Source: Solibacillus sp. FSL H8-0523
GTDB lineage: Bacteria; Bacillota; Bacilli; Bacillales_A; Planococcaceae
DNA length: 64,000 nucleotides
Reading direction: 5' to 3'
NCBI RefSeq assembly: GCF_038051985.1
Contig: NZ_CP150291.1
Location: 4,030,001-4,094,000, forward strand
A program made the position numbers and the translations under genes. The stretch's first letter is position 1. Each line of letters begins with the position of its first letter. Under the pieces are notes generated by a model. It did no database searches. It was given only the letters and a program-made list of their open reading frames with translations, and was not told the origin of the DNA. This document shows, piece after piece, positions 42,231 through 51,898 of the stretch.

Positions 42231-43115
42231 TCATCCGTTTGCTTCTTGACGTTTGCGGTACACTTCGTACATTAGCAGTGCTGCCGCTACGGAAGCATTC
42301 AATGACGTTACATGGCCAACCATTGGTAGGTGATATAAGAAATCACATTTATCTTTTAAGAGACGGCTCATTCCTTTACCTTCACTACCAATAATTAATG
42401 CAAGTGGCAATGTAGCATCCATTTTGCGATAATCTTGTGAACCTTTTGCATCCGTACCGGCAATCCATACACCACGGTCTTTTAGCTCATCCACGGTTTG
42501 TGCCAAATTAGTCACACGTACAACTGGCACATGCTCAATAGCACCTGTTGACGCTTTTGCAACGACCGCTGTTAAACCTACTGCGCGACGCTTCGGAATA
42601 ATAATCCCGTGCACACCAATGGCATCCGCTGTACGCATAATTGAACCTAAGTTATGCGGGTCTTCTAATTCATCTAAAATAAGGAAACATGGATCTTCAT
42701 TTTTTGCCTTCGCCACTGCGAATAAATCGTCTAACTCTGCATAATCATACGCTGCAACAGAAGCCACAATCCCTTGATGGTTTTCTGCTAATTTATCAAC
42801 CTTTTGCTTTGGAACGAATTGTACAAGTACCCCTTGTTCTTTCGCTAAATCAATTAGTTCTTGAATCCCTGTTTTCTTAACGCCTTCAGCTACCCATACT
42901 TTATTAATTTCACGACCTGCACGTAACGCTTCAAGTACTGGATTTTTACCTGCAATCATTTCTCCACTTACTTCTTCTGGAGTTGCTGCTTGTACCGGTG
43001 GTTGTGGCTTGTCCTGTTGTTTTTTCTCCTGTGCTTTAAAGGCTGGCTTTTTGTCGCGTCCTTTGAAATCACGTGGCGCTTTATTGTCACGATCTCGTTG
43101 TCTTCTCTCCGCCAT
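42231..43115 (-). CDS. rlmB: 23S rRNA (guanosine-2'-O-)-methyltransferase RlmB
   Basis: SPOUT-family methyltransferase of 294 aa. An extended charged N-terminal linker (about the first 50 residues, RQRDRDNK..., rich in Lys/Gln/Pro) precedes the RNA-binding L30e-like domain ([18 protein letters not shown]). The SPOUT knot has [24 protein letters not shown] and [18 protein letters not shown]. Family role is 2'-O-methylation of G2251-equivalent in the 23S P-loop. Start has AAGGAG. Confidence 0.93.
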   Translation of the reverse strand: MAERRQRDRDNKAPRDFKGRDKKPAFKAQEKKQQDKPQPPVQAATPEEVSGEMIAGKNPVLEALRAGREINKVWVAEGVKKTGIQELIDLAKEQGVLVQFVPKQKVDKLAENHQGIVASVAAYDYAELDDLFAVAKAKNEDPCFLILDELEDPHNLGSIMRTADAIGVHGIIIPKRRAVGLTAVVAKASTGAIEHVPVVRVTNLAQTVDELKDRGVWIAGTDAKGSQDYRKMDATLPLALIIGSEGKGMSRLLKDKCDFLYHLPMVGHVTSLNASVAAALLMYEVYRKRQEANG

Positions 43116-43117
43116 AA

Positions 43118-43525
43118 TTACACTCCTTTTGACTGTTCTACAATAACAATTGCATAGTCGATAATTTCATTTGCTCGGTCTAATTCTTTACTTAAAAATA
43201 AATAGCCTAGTACCGCTTCAAAGCCTGAGCTATTACGGTATGTGCGTACATCTGTATTTTTAGGAACAGAGCCGGATTTCGCGTTGCGTCCTCGGCGAAA
43301 TACCGCCTGCTCTTCTTCTGTTAAAAAGTTTTCATCAATCATGCGGTGCGCAATGTTTGACTGTGCTTTCGCTGATACATACTTCGTTGCTTCTTTGTGC
43401 AATGTATGTGGCTTTGCACGACCCGCTAAAATTAAATGTTCACGAATACGTTGTTCCAGCACGGCGTCGCCCATATAGGCAAGCGCCAGTGCATTTAATT
43501 GTCTTACTTCATGTGATGATTGCAT
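43118..43525 (-). CDS. mrnC: Mini-ribonuclease 3
   Basis: Mini-III (135 aa) is the RNase III catalytic domain without a dsRNA-binding domain and matures 23S rRNA in Bacillus. The signature [18 protein letters not shown] and the [20 protein letters not shown] helix with acidic residues are intact. The ATG overlaps the cysS stop (TAATG), implying coupling. Confidence 0.95.
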   Translation of the reverse strand: MQSSHEVRQLNALALAYMGDAVLEQRIREHLILAGRAKPHTLHKEATKYVSAKAQSNIAHRMIDENFLTEEEQAVFRRGRNAKSGSVPKNTDVRTYRNSSGFEAVLGYLFLSKELDRANEIIDYAIVIVEQSKGV

Positions 43526-44928
43526 TATTGACCTCGTTTCCAGCGTGTTCCTTGACGAGTATCTTCTAATACGATATCCATACTTAGTAGCTGATCACGA
43601 ATTTCGTCTGAACGTGCAAAGTCACGATTTTTACGTGCCGCAATACGCTCTTCGATTAATGCTTCGATCTCTTCGTCTAATAAGCCCGCTTCCACTTTTG
43701 CATGAATTCCTAATACGTCACCAATTGCATCAAACATGTTAAGAATCGCTTGTAGCACTTCTTTGTCTGTGTTCGCCTCTTTTAAGTAGACGTTGGCGAT
43801 ACGAGATAGTTCGAATAATACAGAAATCGCATTGGCTGTATTAAAATCATCGTTCATGGCTTCCTCGAAATCTACTTTGATTTGGTTTACTTTTGCTAGC
43901 CATTCTTCACTTGCATCCGCTAAGCTTACTGATGAAGTTAGGCGGTGCTCGACATTGGCGTAAGACGTACGAATACGATCTAAACCATTTTTCGCCGCTT
44001 CCACTAAATCTTGCGCGAAGTTAATTGGGTGACGGTAATGTACCGAAAGCATAAAGAAACGTAATACTTGCGGATCGATTTGCTGGCGAATGTCATGCAC
44101 TAAGATAAAGTTTCCTAGAGACTTCGACATTTTTTCGTTATCAATGTTAATATACCCGTTATGCATCCAGTAACGCGCAAATGTTTTATCGTTATGCGCT
44201 TCTGATTGGGCAATTTCATTTTCATGGTGAGGGAACGTTAAATCTTGCCCACCTGCGTGAATATCAATTGTATCTCCTAAGTGCTCACGCGCCATTACTG
44301 AACACTCAATATGCCAGCCTGGACGCCCTTCTCCCCAAGGTGATTCCCATTTTACTTCGCCTGGTTTTGCTGCTTTCCATAAGGCGAAATCTAGCGGGTC
44401 TTCTTTTTTCTCGCCTGTTTCAATACGTGCCCCTACTTTTAAATCATCAATTGATTGGTGACTTAACTTTCCGTAGCCGTTGAATTTTCGTGTGCGGTAG
44501 TAAACATCGCCTTGAGATTCATATGCGTAACCTTTGTCAATTAGCACTTTGATGAATGAAATAATGTCATCCATATGCTCTGTTACACGTGGGTGTGCAT
44601 CGGCCTTTTTGCAACCTAACGCTGTAATATCTTCAAAATATGCAGCAATGAAGCGCTCTGTTAACTCGGATGTCTCTTCACCAAGCTCATTTGCTGCTTT
44701 AATAATTTTATCATCTACATCTGTAAAGTTAGAAACGAACTTCACTTCATAGCCTGCGTATTGTAAGTAGCGACGCACTGTATCATACACGATGACCGGA
44801 CGTGAATTCCCGATATGAATGTAGTTATAAACAGTCGGTCCACATACATACATTTTTACTTTGCCTTCTTCTAATGGAACGAATGGCTCTTTTTGACGTG
44901 TTAATGAGTTGAATAATTGAATGCTCAT
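43525..44928 (-). CDS. cysS: Cysteinyl-tRNA synthetase
   Basis: CysRS (467 aa), class I. HIGH-type motif YIHIGNSRP, zinc-ligand residues including the Cys of YVCGPTVYN, and the KMSKS loop ([11 protein letters not shown]). Normal length. Its mRNA leader carries a Cys-specific T-box. In Bacillus cysE lies between gltX and cysS; here cysS follows the T-box directly. Confidence 0.98.
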   Translation of the reverse strand: MSIQLFNSLTRQKEPFVPLEEGKVKMYVCGPTVYNYIHIGNSRPVIVYDTVRRYLQYAGYEVKFVSNFTDVDDKIIKAANELGEETSELTERFIAAYFEDITALGCKKADAHPRVTEHMDDIISFIKVLIDKGYAYESQGDVYYRTRKFNGYGKLSHQSIDDLKVGARIETGEKKEDPLDFALWKAAKPGEVKWESPWGEGRPGWHIECSVMAREHLGDTIDIHAGGQDLTFPHHENEIAQSEAHNDKTFARYWMHNGYINIDNEKMSKSLGNFILVHDIRQQIDPQVLRFFMLSVHYRHPINFAQDLVEAAKNGLDRIRTSYANVEHRLTSSVSLADASEEWLAKVNQIKVDFEEAMNDDFNTANAISVLFELSRIANVYLKEANTDKEVLQAILNMFDAIGDVLGIHAKVEAGLLDEEIEALIEERIAARKNRDFARSDEIRDQLLSMDIVLEDTRQGTRWKRGQ

Positions 44929-44965
44929 AATACATGCTCCTTTTAAAAAATGGAATTTTTAACAA

Positions 44966-45211
44966 AAAATAAAACGCCCCTGTCACCTAAATAAGGTGAC
45001 AGAGACGCAGTAATGCGCGGTTCCACTCTGGTTGAAGAAATAACACTCTTCCGCTTAAGTGTCCGATAACGGGGACAAGGCGATTTAACCTACTAATAGT
45101 TCAATTAAATACTCAAAGGTGCATTTCTGCTTCGCCTTGACCTAGATCACTTTCAGCCGGTGATGATCCTCTCTTGAAGGTATGCGCGTGCGTACTTCTC
45201 CTTCTCTACGC
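44966..45211 (-). ncRNA. Cysteine-specific T-box leader with terminator
   Basis: Between gltX and cysS on the minus strand: stem I with the specifier loop GAAATGCACC, where TGC (Cys, about 45118-45126) is followed by A; the T-box GTGGAACCGCG (about 45014-45030); and a terminator stem (CGTCTCTGTCACC / GGTGACAGGGGCG) with TTTTATTTTTT (44966-45010). Uncharged tRNA-Cys should stabilise the antiterminator and turn cysS on. Confidence 0.93.
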
Positions 45212-45217
45212 GTTCAC

Positions 45218-45247
45218 GTTATAACAAATTGTACATTTATTGTACAA
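45218..45247 (-). promoter_or_regulatory. Promoter of the cysS T-box leader
   Basis: TTGTAC (45242-45247), 18-bp spacer, TATAAC (45218-45223) on the minus strand; it includes two TGTACA-type palindromes. Confidence 0.6.
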
Positions 45248-45278
45248 TTATTTTCTGAAAAATCAATCAATCGGTTTC

Positions 45279-46739
45279 TTAGTTCGCGAATTTTTCTACG
45301 CGAGCAAGTACTTTTTCTTTACCAATTAAGCTAATTGAATTCGGTAATTCTGGACCATGTGTTTGACCCGTAGTTACGACACGGATTGGCATGAATAGGT
45401 TTTTCCCTTTAACGCCCGTTTCTTTTTGAACGACTTTAATCGCTGCTTTAATTGAATCTGCGTCAAATGACTCTAATGATTCTAATTGCACTTTAAAGGC
45501 AGCCATTACTTGAGGTACCGTTTCGCCAGCTAATACTTCCGTTGCTTCTTCATCATATGAAATTTCTTCTGTGAAGAATAGGCTTGTTAACTCAACGATT
45601 TCTGCACCGAAGCTCATTTGCTCATGGTAAAGCGCAATTACGTCAGATACCCAAGCGAATTGTTCTTCAGATAATTCCTCTGCCACTACACCCGCTTTTT
45701 GTAGGTGTGGTAATGCTAATGCGACTACCTCTTCAAGAGATAATTTTTTGATATATTGGTTATTCATCCAAGTAAGCTTCGTTTTATCAAACATTGATGG
45801 TGATTTTGATAAACGCTTTTCATCGAATAATTTGATGAACTCATCGTGTGAGAAGATTTCTTCTTCACCTTCTGGAGACCAGCCAAGTAACCCGAAGAAG
45901 TTGAACATTGCTTCTGGTAAGTAACCAAGATCTTTATATTGCGTAATGAATTGGATAATTGACTCATCACGTTTTGATAATTTTTTACGTTCTTCGTTAA
46001 CGATTAACGTCATGTGCCCGAAGCTTGGGTATTCCCAACCAAATGCATCGAAAATCATCATTTGTTTTGGTGTATTTGATAAATGCTCTTCACCGCGGAA
46101 TACATGTGTAATTTCCATGAAGTGATCATCTAACACAACCGCATAGTTGTAAGTTGGAATGCCGTTTGCTTTTACTAATACCCAGTCACCGATGTCTTTC
46201 GATTCGAATGATACATCTCCACGAACTAAGTCAGTGAATTTATACGTTACACCTTCAGGAACACGCATACGAATTGTGTATTGCATACCTGCAGCTTCTT
46301 TTTCTGCTACTTCTTCTGCTGTTAAGTGACGACATTTGCCATCATAAGTTGGTGCGGCAACGCCATTTGCTTTTTGTGCTTCACGAGATGCTTCTAATTC
46401 TTCTGAAGAACAGAAACATTTGTATGCTTTGCCTTCTGCTAATAATGTTTCAGCATGCTCTTTATAAATGTCTAAACGTTCCATTTGACGGTAAGGTGCG
46501 TATGGACCACCGATGTCAATTGACTCATCTGGTGTAATACCTAACCAACGTAAGTTATCAAGTTGCGAAGCTTCGCCGCCCTCTACGTTACGCTCGATAT
46601 CTGTATCTTCAATACGTACTACGAAAGTACCGCCGTGATGTTTTGCATATAAATAGTTGAATAAAGCTGTACGTGCGCCACCGATGTGTAAAAATCCTGT
46701 TGGCGATGGTGCATAACGAACGCGAACTGGTTTCGTCAT
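45279..46739 (-). CDS. gltX: Glutamyl-tRNA synthetase
   Basis: GluRS (486 aa), class [21 protein letters not shown] (HIGH motif), and KLSKRDES (KMSKS-like loop). C-terminal anticodon-binding domain present, full length. In Bacillales it charges both tRNA-Glu and tRNA-Gln, the latter converted by GatCAB (family knowledge). GGAGGC precedes the ATG. No T-box is visible upstream. Confidence 0.98.
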   Translation of the reverse strand: MTKPVRVRYAPSPTGFLHIGGARTALFNYLYAKHHGGTFVVRIEDTDIERNVEGGEASQLDNLRWLGITPDESIDIGGPYAPYRQMERLDIYKEHAETLLAEGKAYKCFCSSEELEASREAQKANGVAAPTYDGKCRHLTAEEVAEKEAAGMQYTIRMRVPEGVTYKFTDLVRGDVSFESKDIGDWVLVKANGIPTYNYAVVLDDHFMEITHVFRGEEHLSNTPKQMMIFDAFGWEYPSFGHMTLIVNEERKKLSKRDESIIQFITQYKDLGYLPEAMFNFFGLLGWSPEGEEEIFSHDEFIKLFDEKRLSKSPSMFDKTKLTWMNNQYIKKLSLEEVVALALPHLQKAGVVAEELSEEQFAWVSDVIALYHEQMSFGAEIVELTSLFFTEEISYDEEATEVLAGETVPQVMAAFKVQLESLESFDADSIKAAIKVVQKETGVKGKNLFMPIRVVTTGQTHGPELPNSISLIGKEKVLARVEKFAN

Positions 46740-46813
46740 AATATTGCCTCCTAAATTTAAGCGTCAGAACTATCGACCCTTTTAACTCCAATCATTTTAC
46801 CACTTGCATTCCT

Positions 46814-46850
46814 TAAATAAAAGTAGCGTGTGCCGAAATTTGACACACGC
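46814..46850 (-). terminator. Intrinsic terminator of ispF
   Basis: Stem GCGTGTG / CACACGC then TACTTTTATTT on the minus strand, between ispF and gltX. Confidence 0.8.
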
Positions 46851-46858
46851 CATGGAAA

Positions 46859-47338
46859 TTATGCTTTTATTAATAAAATCGTCGCCATTGCTGCGATACC
46901 TTCTTCACGACCAACGAAGCCTAGCTTTTCTGTCGTTGTCGCTTTTACGTTTACTTGTGACGCATCCGCGTGTAATAACTCTGCAATACGATTTTGCATT
47001 TGTGAAATGTAAGGGGCCATTTTTGGACGTTGCGCCATAATTGTGCAATCTACGTTGCCTAATTTATAGCCGCGCTCCTCAACCATTTTCCAAATGTACG
47101 CGAGTAATTTCGCTGAATCCGCATCTTTCCACTCTGGGTCTGTGTCTGGGAAATGACGACCGATATCGCCTTCACCGATTGCGCCAAGTGCTGCGTCTGT
47201 TACGGTATGTAAGAGTACATCCGCATCCGAATGCCCTAGTAATCCGCGCTCATGCGGAATTGTAATGCCACCTAAAATTAATGGACGTCCTTCTGCAAAT
47301 TCGTGAACGTCAAAACCTTGTCCAATTCGAAACATCAT
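46859..47338 (-). CDS. ispF: 2-C-methyl-D-erythritol 2,4-cyclodiphosphate synthase
   Basis: IspF (159 aa) makes the cyclodiphosphate in the MEP isoprenoid pathway. Metal-binding GFDVHEF (Asp, His) and [10 protein letters not shown] are present, and [10 protein letters not shown] near the C-terminus. ATG ATG double start (47338 or 47335). The strong GAAGGTGA lies 27 bp upstream, with a hairpin between it and the ATG. ispD precedes it, with a terminator in between. Confidence 0.95.
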   Translation of the reverse strand: MMFRIGQGFDVHEFAEGRPLILGGITIPHERGLLGHSDADVLLHTVTDAALGAIGEGDIGRHFPDTDPEWKDADSAKLLAYIWKMVEERGYKLGNVDCTIMAQRPKMAPYISQMQNRIAELLHADASQVNVKATTTEKLGFVGREEGIAAMATILLIKA

Positions 47339-47413
47339 CTATGCCAGCTAAAAAATAGCTAGCTTCACCTTCTTTCTCGTAATCTCATTATCCTTAGTAT
47401 AATCAACTTCTCA

Positions 47414-47451
47414 CAAAAATACCTTGAAAAACTTCAACATTTTCAAGGTAT
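47414..47451 (-). terminator. Intrinsic terminator between ispD and ispF
   Basis: Perfect 12-pair stem (ATACCTTGAAAA / TTTTCAAGGTAT) followed by TTTTG on the minus strand. It overlaps the end of the ispD intergenic region, just before ispF. Confidence 0.8.
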
Positions 47452-47457
47452 TTAACT

Positions 47458-48147
47458 TTATAGTGTTTGTTTTCGACGATTAATGATTGCTTCGCCAAAT
47501 AGTAAATCTTCTTGTGTCGTCATTTTGACGTTTTCATAGCTGCTTTCCACAATGTGAATGTCATGCCCTAAGCGTTCAACGAGCATCGCTTCATCCGTAC
47601 CTAAAAAACCAACCTTTTCGGCAACGTCCTCTGCTTGTGCTAGTAAATCAAAACGGAACGCTTGGGGTGTTTGAATCATCCACAATGAATCACGGTCCAC
47701 CGTTTCTTTAATGAGCCCATTTTCTACGACTTTCATTGTATCCTTCGCACGTACACCCGCAATCGCTGCACCTTTTTCGTAAGCAATTGTTGCGAGCTGT
47801 GCAATTGTTGGGATTGTAATAAATGGGCGCGCAGCATCATGGACAAGGACAACTTCAACTGCCTGCATCTCTTTAATACATGAATACACCGAATGCTGAC
47901 GCTCAGCCCCGCCTGTTGGTAAGCCTTTTACTTTTGTAATGTGATAGTTGGCTAACAAGGACTCGATGAATTCACGTTCTTCATCTTTGACCGCAAGCCA
48001 AATACCTGTGCAGTTTTCATCACGTTCGAATACAGAAAGTGTATGCACTAAAATTGGCTTGTCGACTAATGTTAAAAATAATTTATTTTGCCCAGCACCC
48101 ATACGCTTTCCGCTACCTGCTGCTGGCAAAACGACTTCATAACGCAA
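47458..48147 (-). CDS. ispD: 2-C-methyl-D-erythritol 4-phosphate cytidylyltransferase
   Basis: IspD (229 aa) adds CMP to MEP in isoprenoid synthesis. The CTP-binding loop VVLPAAGSGKRMGAG, VLVHDAARPF and the TQAQ-like IQTPQAFRFDLL motif are visible. Start is TTG (48145-48147) with AGGAAGTG upstream. It follows yacL by 13 bp, as in Bacillus. Confidence 0.96.
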   Translation of the reverse strand: MRYEVVLPAAGSGKRMGAGQNKLFLTLVDKPILVHTLSVFERDENCTGIWLAVKDEEREFIESLLANYHITKVKGLPTGGAERQHSVYSCIKEMQAVEVVLVHDAARPFITIPTIAQLATIAYEKGAAIAGVRAKDTMKVVENGLIKETVDRDSLWMIQTPQAFRFDLLAQAEDVAEKVGFLGTDEAMLVERLGHDIHIVESSYENVKMTTQEDLLFGEAIINRRKQTL

Positions 48148-48160
48148 AATGCTTCACTTC

Positions 48161-49237
48161 CTAGTCTTCTTTTGGTTTCGCGAAGATCATGCGGCCAGCT
48201 GACGTTTGCAGTACACTTGTCACGATTACTTTAATCGCCTGACCGATATAGCTCCGACCACCTTCAACGACAATCATCGTGCCGTCATCTAAATATGCCA
48301 CACCCTGATTGTGCTCCTTACCATCTTTAATAACGACCACTTGCATTTCCTCACCTGGAATTACAACGGGCTTCACGGCATTTGCTAAATCATTGATGTT
48401 TAATACTTCCACACGATGCAGTTCACATACCTTATTTAAGTTGAAATCATTCGTTAAAATTTTGGCGTCCATTTTTTTTGCCAGACGCACTAATTTTAAA
48501 TCTACCTCTGATACATCTTCAAAGTCAATTTCTGTAATTAAAACGGTCGACACGCGCTCATCCTGTAGACGTTTTAAAATATCTAACCCACGACGTCCAC
48601 GTGTACGTTTTAATGTATCCGACGAATCGGCAATATGCTGCAGTTCTGTTAAGACAAATTGTGGCACAACCAAAACGCCCTCCACAAAACCAGTCGCGGA
48701 AATGTCTGCAATACGGCCATCGATAATCACACTTGTATCAAGTAATTTATAATGATCTTGGGTATCTGGATCTTTCCCGTTTGCCTCACCACGTTTTTTA
48801 GAAGCCTTGCCTGAAAACATTTGCAGAAGCTCTTCACGTTTGGTAAAACCAAGACGGAAACCTAAATAACCAAGCACAATTGACATAATAGCTGGAACCA
48901 CCGCAGCAATGATTGGAATATTCATTTGGCTAATAGCAACACCAGCTAACGTTGCAACACTTAAGCCAACGATTAAACCAAATGTCCCAAATAAAAGATC
49001 TGCAATGGGTAATTTAAATAGTACTTCCTCTGACCACGTAATCAACTTTACAAAGTAATCGGATAACGCGAAAGATAATACGAATAATAAAGCAGCACCA
49101 ATCGCAACACTAAAATATGGACTATTAAGCCAAGGATGAGATGATAAATTCATAAATTCGTATAATGGCGGTAATAAATAAAGACCTAATGCTCCACCGA
49201 TAAATAAAAATGCTACTTGAATTATTTTCTTCAACAT
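48161..49237 (-). CDS. yacL: PIN/TRAM-domain membrane protein YacL
   Basis: About 358 aa: four membrane segments in the first 120 residues, a charged linker (KASKKRGEANGKD), then a PIN-type nuclease domain (LLDTSVIIDGRIADISATG) and a C-terminal TRAM domain (GYLDDGTMIVVEGGRSYIG-like). The function is not established; a membrane-tethered RNase is the family suggestion. The start at 49235-49237 is preceded by GGAGGTG. In Bacillus disA precedes it; here a plus-strand permease lies there instead. Confidence 0.9.
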   Translation of the reverse strand: MLKKIIQVAFLFIGGALGLYLLPPLYEFMNLSSHPWLNSPYFSVAIGAALLFVLSFALSDYFVKLITWSEEVLFKLPIADLLFGTFGLIVGLSVATLAGVAISQMNIPIIAAVVPAIMSIVLGYLGFRLGFTKREELLQMFSGKASKKRGEANGKDPDTQDHYKLLDTSVIIDGRIADISATGFVEGVLVVPQFVLTELQHIADSSDTLKRTRGRRGLDILKRLQDERVSTVLITEIDFEDVSEVDLKLVRLAKKMDAKILTNDFNLNKVCELHRVEVLNINDLANAVKPVVIPGEEMQVVVIKDGKEHNQGVAYLDDGTMIVVEGGRSYIGQAIKVIVTSVLQTSAGRMIFAKPKED

Positions 49238-49541
49238 ACAATTCACCTCCATATAATAATTATACATCCAACACACAATTGTTGCGAAGAACAGAACTCA
49301 CATGTGTACTACAACAGGAAATAACATTTTTATCTACCTTACATCGTAATAAGCTAGGTTATTAAATTTTTTTCTATTTTATAGTTATATTTCTAACGAT
49401 TTTTTTGTTAAATTTGCGTTATATCTTTCTGTTAATGACAGAGTTCCTTCAAATTCCTATCAACTTGTAGTTTAAATTCTTATTTTAGTATATTATCCGC
49501 ATATAACAGAAAAATCATATCATAAGATAGGAGAATACGTT
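49238..49541. other. Divergent yacL / permease intergenic region
   Basis: About 300 AT-rich bases between two divergent starts. A plus-strand promoter for the permease lies at 49465-49494. I see no gene. The region should also hold the yacL-ispD promoter, but no clear -35/-10 stands out on the minus strand. Confidence 0.6.
49465..49494 (+). promoter_or_regulatory. Candidate promoter of the GPR1/FUN34/YaaH permease
   Basis: TTGTAG (49465-49470), 18-bp spacer, TATATT (49489-49494), 48 bp before the TTG start. Confidence 0.55.
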
Positions 49542-50192
49542 TTGAACTCAACAAAAGAAGTAAAAATTTCTACTGCTGATCCTTCAGCGATTGGTTTATT
49601 TGGTTTAGCAATTGTTACCTTTGTCGCTTCTACGCAAAAGCTTGGTTGGACAGAAGGTTTAGGTTTAGTCATTCCTTGGGCGATCTTCTTAGGCGGTATC
49701 GCGCAATTCTACGCATCGGTATTAGACTCGAAGCATAATAATACATTTGGTACAACAGCATTCGGAGCTTACGGCTTATTTTGGATGGGTGTTGGTATGA
49801 GCTGGTTCGTACAAGCGGGTGTATTCGGTGAAGCGTTACAGGCTTCTGTCGATACACGTCAACTAGGTGTTGTGTACTTAGGGTACTTAATCTTTACAAT
49901 CTTTATGACGATTGGTGCAGCAGAAACGAATAAAGTTTTATTTTCCATCTTCGTGATGATTGATTTCTTATTCATCGGCTTAGCATTAAGCTCATTCGGG
50001 ATTATGGAGCACGGCATGCACTTATTAGCGGCTTACTCTGAATTAATCATTGCCCTATTATCACTTTATGGTGCAGGTGCAAACGTATTAAACAAACATT
50101 TCGGATTCAACTTCTTACCCATTGGACGTCCATTCGGTATTTTCACGCGAGAAGCATTCGAAAAAAAATCAAATGACGTAAAAGCACACTAA
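49542..50192 (+). CDS. GPR1/FUN34/YaaH (SatP-type) acetate/succinate permease
   Basis: Six-helix membrane protein (216 aa) related to acetate-succinate channels SatP/YaaH. The family N-terminal motif appears as ADPSAIGLFGLAIVTF, close to the NPA-P-GL signature. Central Gly-rich helices include GGIAQFYASVLDS, and the AAYSELIIALLSLYGAGANV helix lies near the C-terminus. Start TTG with AGGAGAA upstream. It is a single gene in the space disA would occupy between radA and yacL, on the opposite strand. Confidence 0.88.
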   Translation: MNSTKEVKISTADPSAIGLFGLAIVTFVASTQKLGWTEGLGLVIPWAIFLGGIAQFYASVLDSKHNNTFGTTAFGAYGLFWMGVGMSWFVQAGVFGEALQASVDTRQLGVVYLGYLIFTIFMTIGAAETNKVLFSIFVMIDFLFIGLALSSFGIMEHGMHLLAAYSELIIALLSLYGAGANVLNKHFGFNFLPIGRPFGIFTREAFEKKSNDVKAH

Positions 50193-50217
50193 TCGCTTTT
50201 ATCAATAAATACAAGGA

Positions 50218-50253
50218 AAGGAAGTTCGCCCATACAGTGAACTTCCTTTTTTA
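50218..50253. terminator. Intrinsic terminator between the permease and radA
   Basis: Stem AAGGAAGTTC / GAACTTCCTT followed by TTTTTTATTT on the plus strand; shared with convergent radA perhaps less well. Confidence 0.85.
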
Positions 50254-50291
50254 TTTATATCCAGGTTAACTGGCGCTTTTATTAGTAAACG

Positions 50292-51665
50292 TTATAAATC
50301 TTTAAAAGATGCACGTAACGCATCACTAATTGTTTCGACGCCTACTACTTGAATCCCTTCAGGAAATTCCCAACCACCAATGTTTGACGTCGGAATAATT
50401 GCACGACGGAATCCTAGTTTTGCGGCTTCTTGTACTCGCTGCTCAATACGTGAGACACGTCGTACTTCACCAGTTAAACCTACCTCACCAATAAAGCAAT
50501 CGGTTGGGTTTACTGCTTGGTCTTTAAAGCTTGAAACAATACTTGTTAATACCGCTAGGTCAATGGCAGGTTCGTCTAGTTTTACCCCACCAGCCACCTT
50601 TATATACGCATCTTGTGCTTGGAGCATCATGCCCATACGTTTTTCAAGCACCGCCATTAACAACTGCACGCGGTTTTGGTCAACCCCTGTTGCCATCCGC
50701 TTTGGATAGTTAAAGCTCGTCGGTGTAACCAGCGACTGGATTTCAACTAAAATCGGGCGCGTTCCTTCCATCGAAGCAACAATCGTTGAACCAGGCGCCC
50801 CTTGTGAACGCTCCTGTAAAAATAGCTCAGACGGATTGAGTACTTCCTTTAAGCCACCTTGCAGCATTTCAAAGATCGCGATTTCATTGGTCGAACCAAA
50901 TCGGTTTTTTTGGCTACGTAAAATGCGATGGTTATGATGACGTTCCCCTTCAAAGTACAGCACCGTATCCACCATATGCTCTAAAATACGTGGTCCGGCA
51001 ATTTGGCCTTCTTTTGTTACATGACCAACTAAGAAAATCGCAATATTTTTCGTTTTCGCAATGCGCATCAGTTCTGCTGTACATTCACGTACTTGCGAAA
51101 CACTTCCCGGTGCACTCGTTACTTCTGGATGATGCACTGTTTGAATCGAATCGACAATGACGAATTTAGGTTGGACTTCCTCAATCGTTTGATGTAAAAA
51201 CTCTAAGTTCGTTTCAGAATAAATATAGAGCTCTGCTGATTTAACTCCTAAACGTTCCGCGCGTAGCTTTGTTTGACGCACAGATTCCTCACCTGAAATA
51301 TACAGGACGCGCTTACCTTGGTTTGATAACAACGCGGACACTTGTAGAAGTAACGTCGATTTCCCAATCCCCGGGTCCCCCCCAATTAATATAAGTGAGC
51401 CTGGAACAATCCCGCCACCAAGTACGCGGTTAAACTCGTTCATTTGCGTGACGATGCGTGTTTCTTCTTGTGCTTCCACATGAATAATTGGCGTTGCTTT
51501 TGTCGTAGTGGTTGAATGTTGGAACGCCCCACGAGGCCCTTTTGTAATGACTTCTACTTCTTCGTTCATTGTGTTCCATTCCCCACAGCCTGGACAGCGC
51601 CCCATCCATTTGGCTGCCTCATAACCACAGCTACTACACATAAATTTCGATTTCTTTTTTGCCAT
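50292..51665 (-). CDS. radA: DNA repair protein RadA
   Basis: RadA/Sms (457 aa): N-terminal zinc finger ([19 protein letters not shown]), RecA-like ATPase (Walker [13 protein letters not shown]), the [10 protein letters not shown] motif and a Lon-like C-terminal domain. It processes recombination intermediates by helicase-like branch migration. Start ATG 51663-51665 with AAGGAGC; longer frame to 51755 is not family-like. It lies downstream of clpC, separated by a terminator; disA, its usual downstream neighbour, is absent. Confidence 0.97.
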   Translation of the reverse strand: MAKKKSKFMCSSCGYEAAKWMGRCPGCGEWNTMNEEVEVITKGPRGAFQHSTTTTKATPIIHVEAQEETRIVTQMNEFNRVLGGGIVPGSLILIGGDPGIGKSTLLLQVSALLSNQGKRVLYISGEESVRQTKLRAERLGVKSAELYIYSETNLEFLHQTIEEVQPKFVIVDSIQTVHHPEVTSAPGSVSQVRECTAELMRIAKTKNIAIFLVGHVTKEGQIAGPRILEHMVDTVLYFEGERHHNHRILRSQKNRFGSTNEIAIFEMLQGGLKEVLNPSELFLQERSQGAPGSTIVASMEGTRPILVEIQSLVTPTSFNYPKRMATGVDQNRVQLLMAVLEKRMGMMLQAQDAYIKVAGGVKLDEPAIDLAVLTSIVSSFKDQAVNPTDCFIGEVGLTGEVRRVSRIEQRVQEAAKLGFRRAIIPTSNIGGWEFPEGIQVVGVETISDALRASFKDL

Positions 51666-51855
51666 CTGTATATGCTCCTTCGAATGTTTGTTCCTATATT
51701 GTACATGAAACAAAATTGAACACCTACTAAACACATCAAAATTTCTTTTTAACACCTAAAGAACAAAAGCGATAAAGGCCCGTTTTAGCCTAGACGTAGA
51801 GAAAACTTTATGCAAAATTACCCACAATACGATAATCTATAATTTTCTTAACTAG

Positions 51856-51890
51856 CAAAAAGACGAAGCGGGGATAATCCCTACTTCGTC
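51856..51890 (-). terminator. Intrinsic terminator of the ctsR-clpC operon
   Basis: A 13-pair stem with wobbles (GACGAAGTAGGGA / TCCCCGCTTCGTC) followed by TTTTTGC on the minus strand. Confidence 0.87.
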
Positions 51891-51898
51891 CATGTTCA

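Noticed and set aside
45011-45211. Considered a tRNA or riboswitch other than T-box
   Set aside because: The GTGGAACCGCG motif, TGC specifier and terminator identify it as a T-box; no cloverleaf is present.
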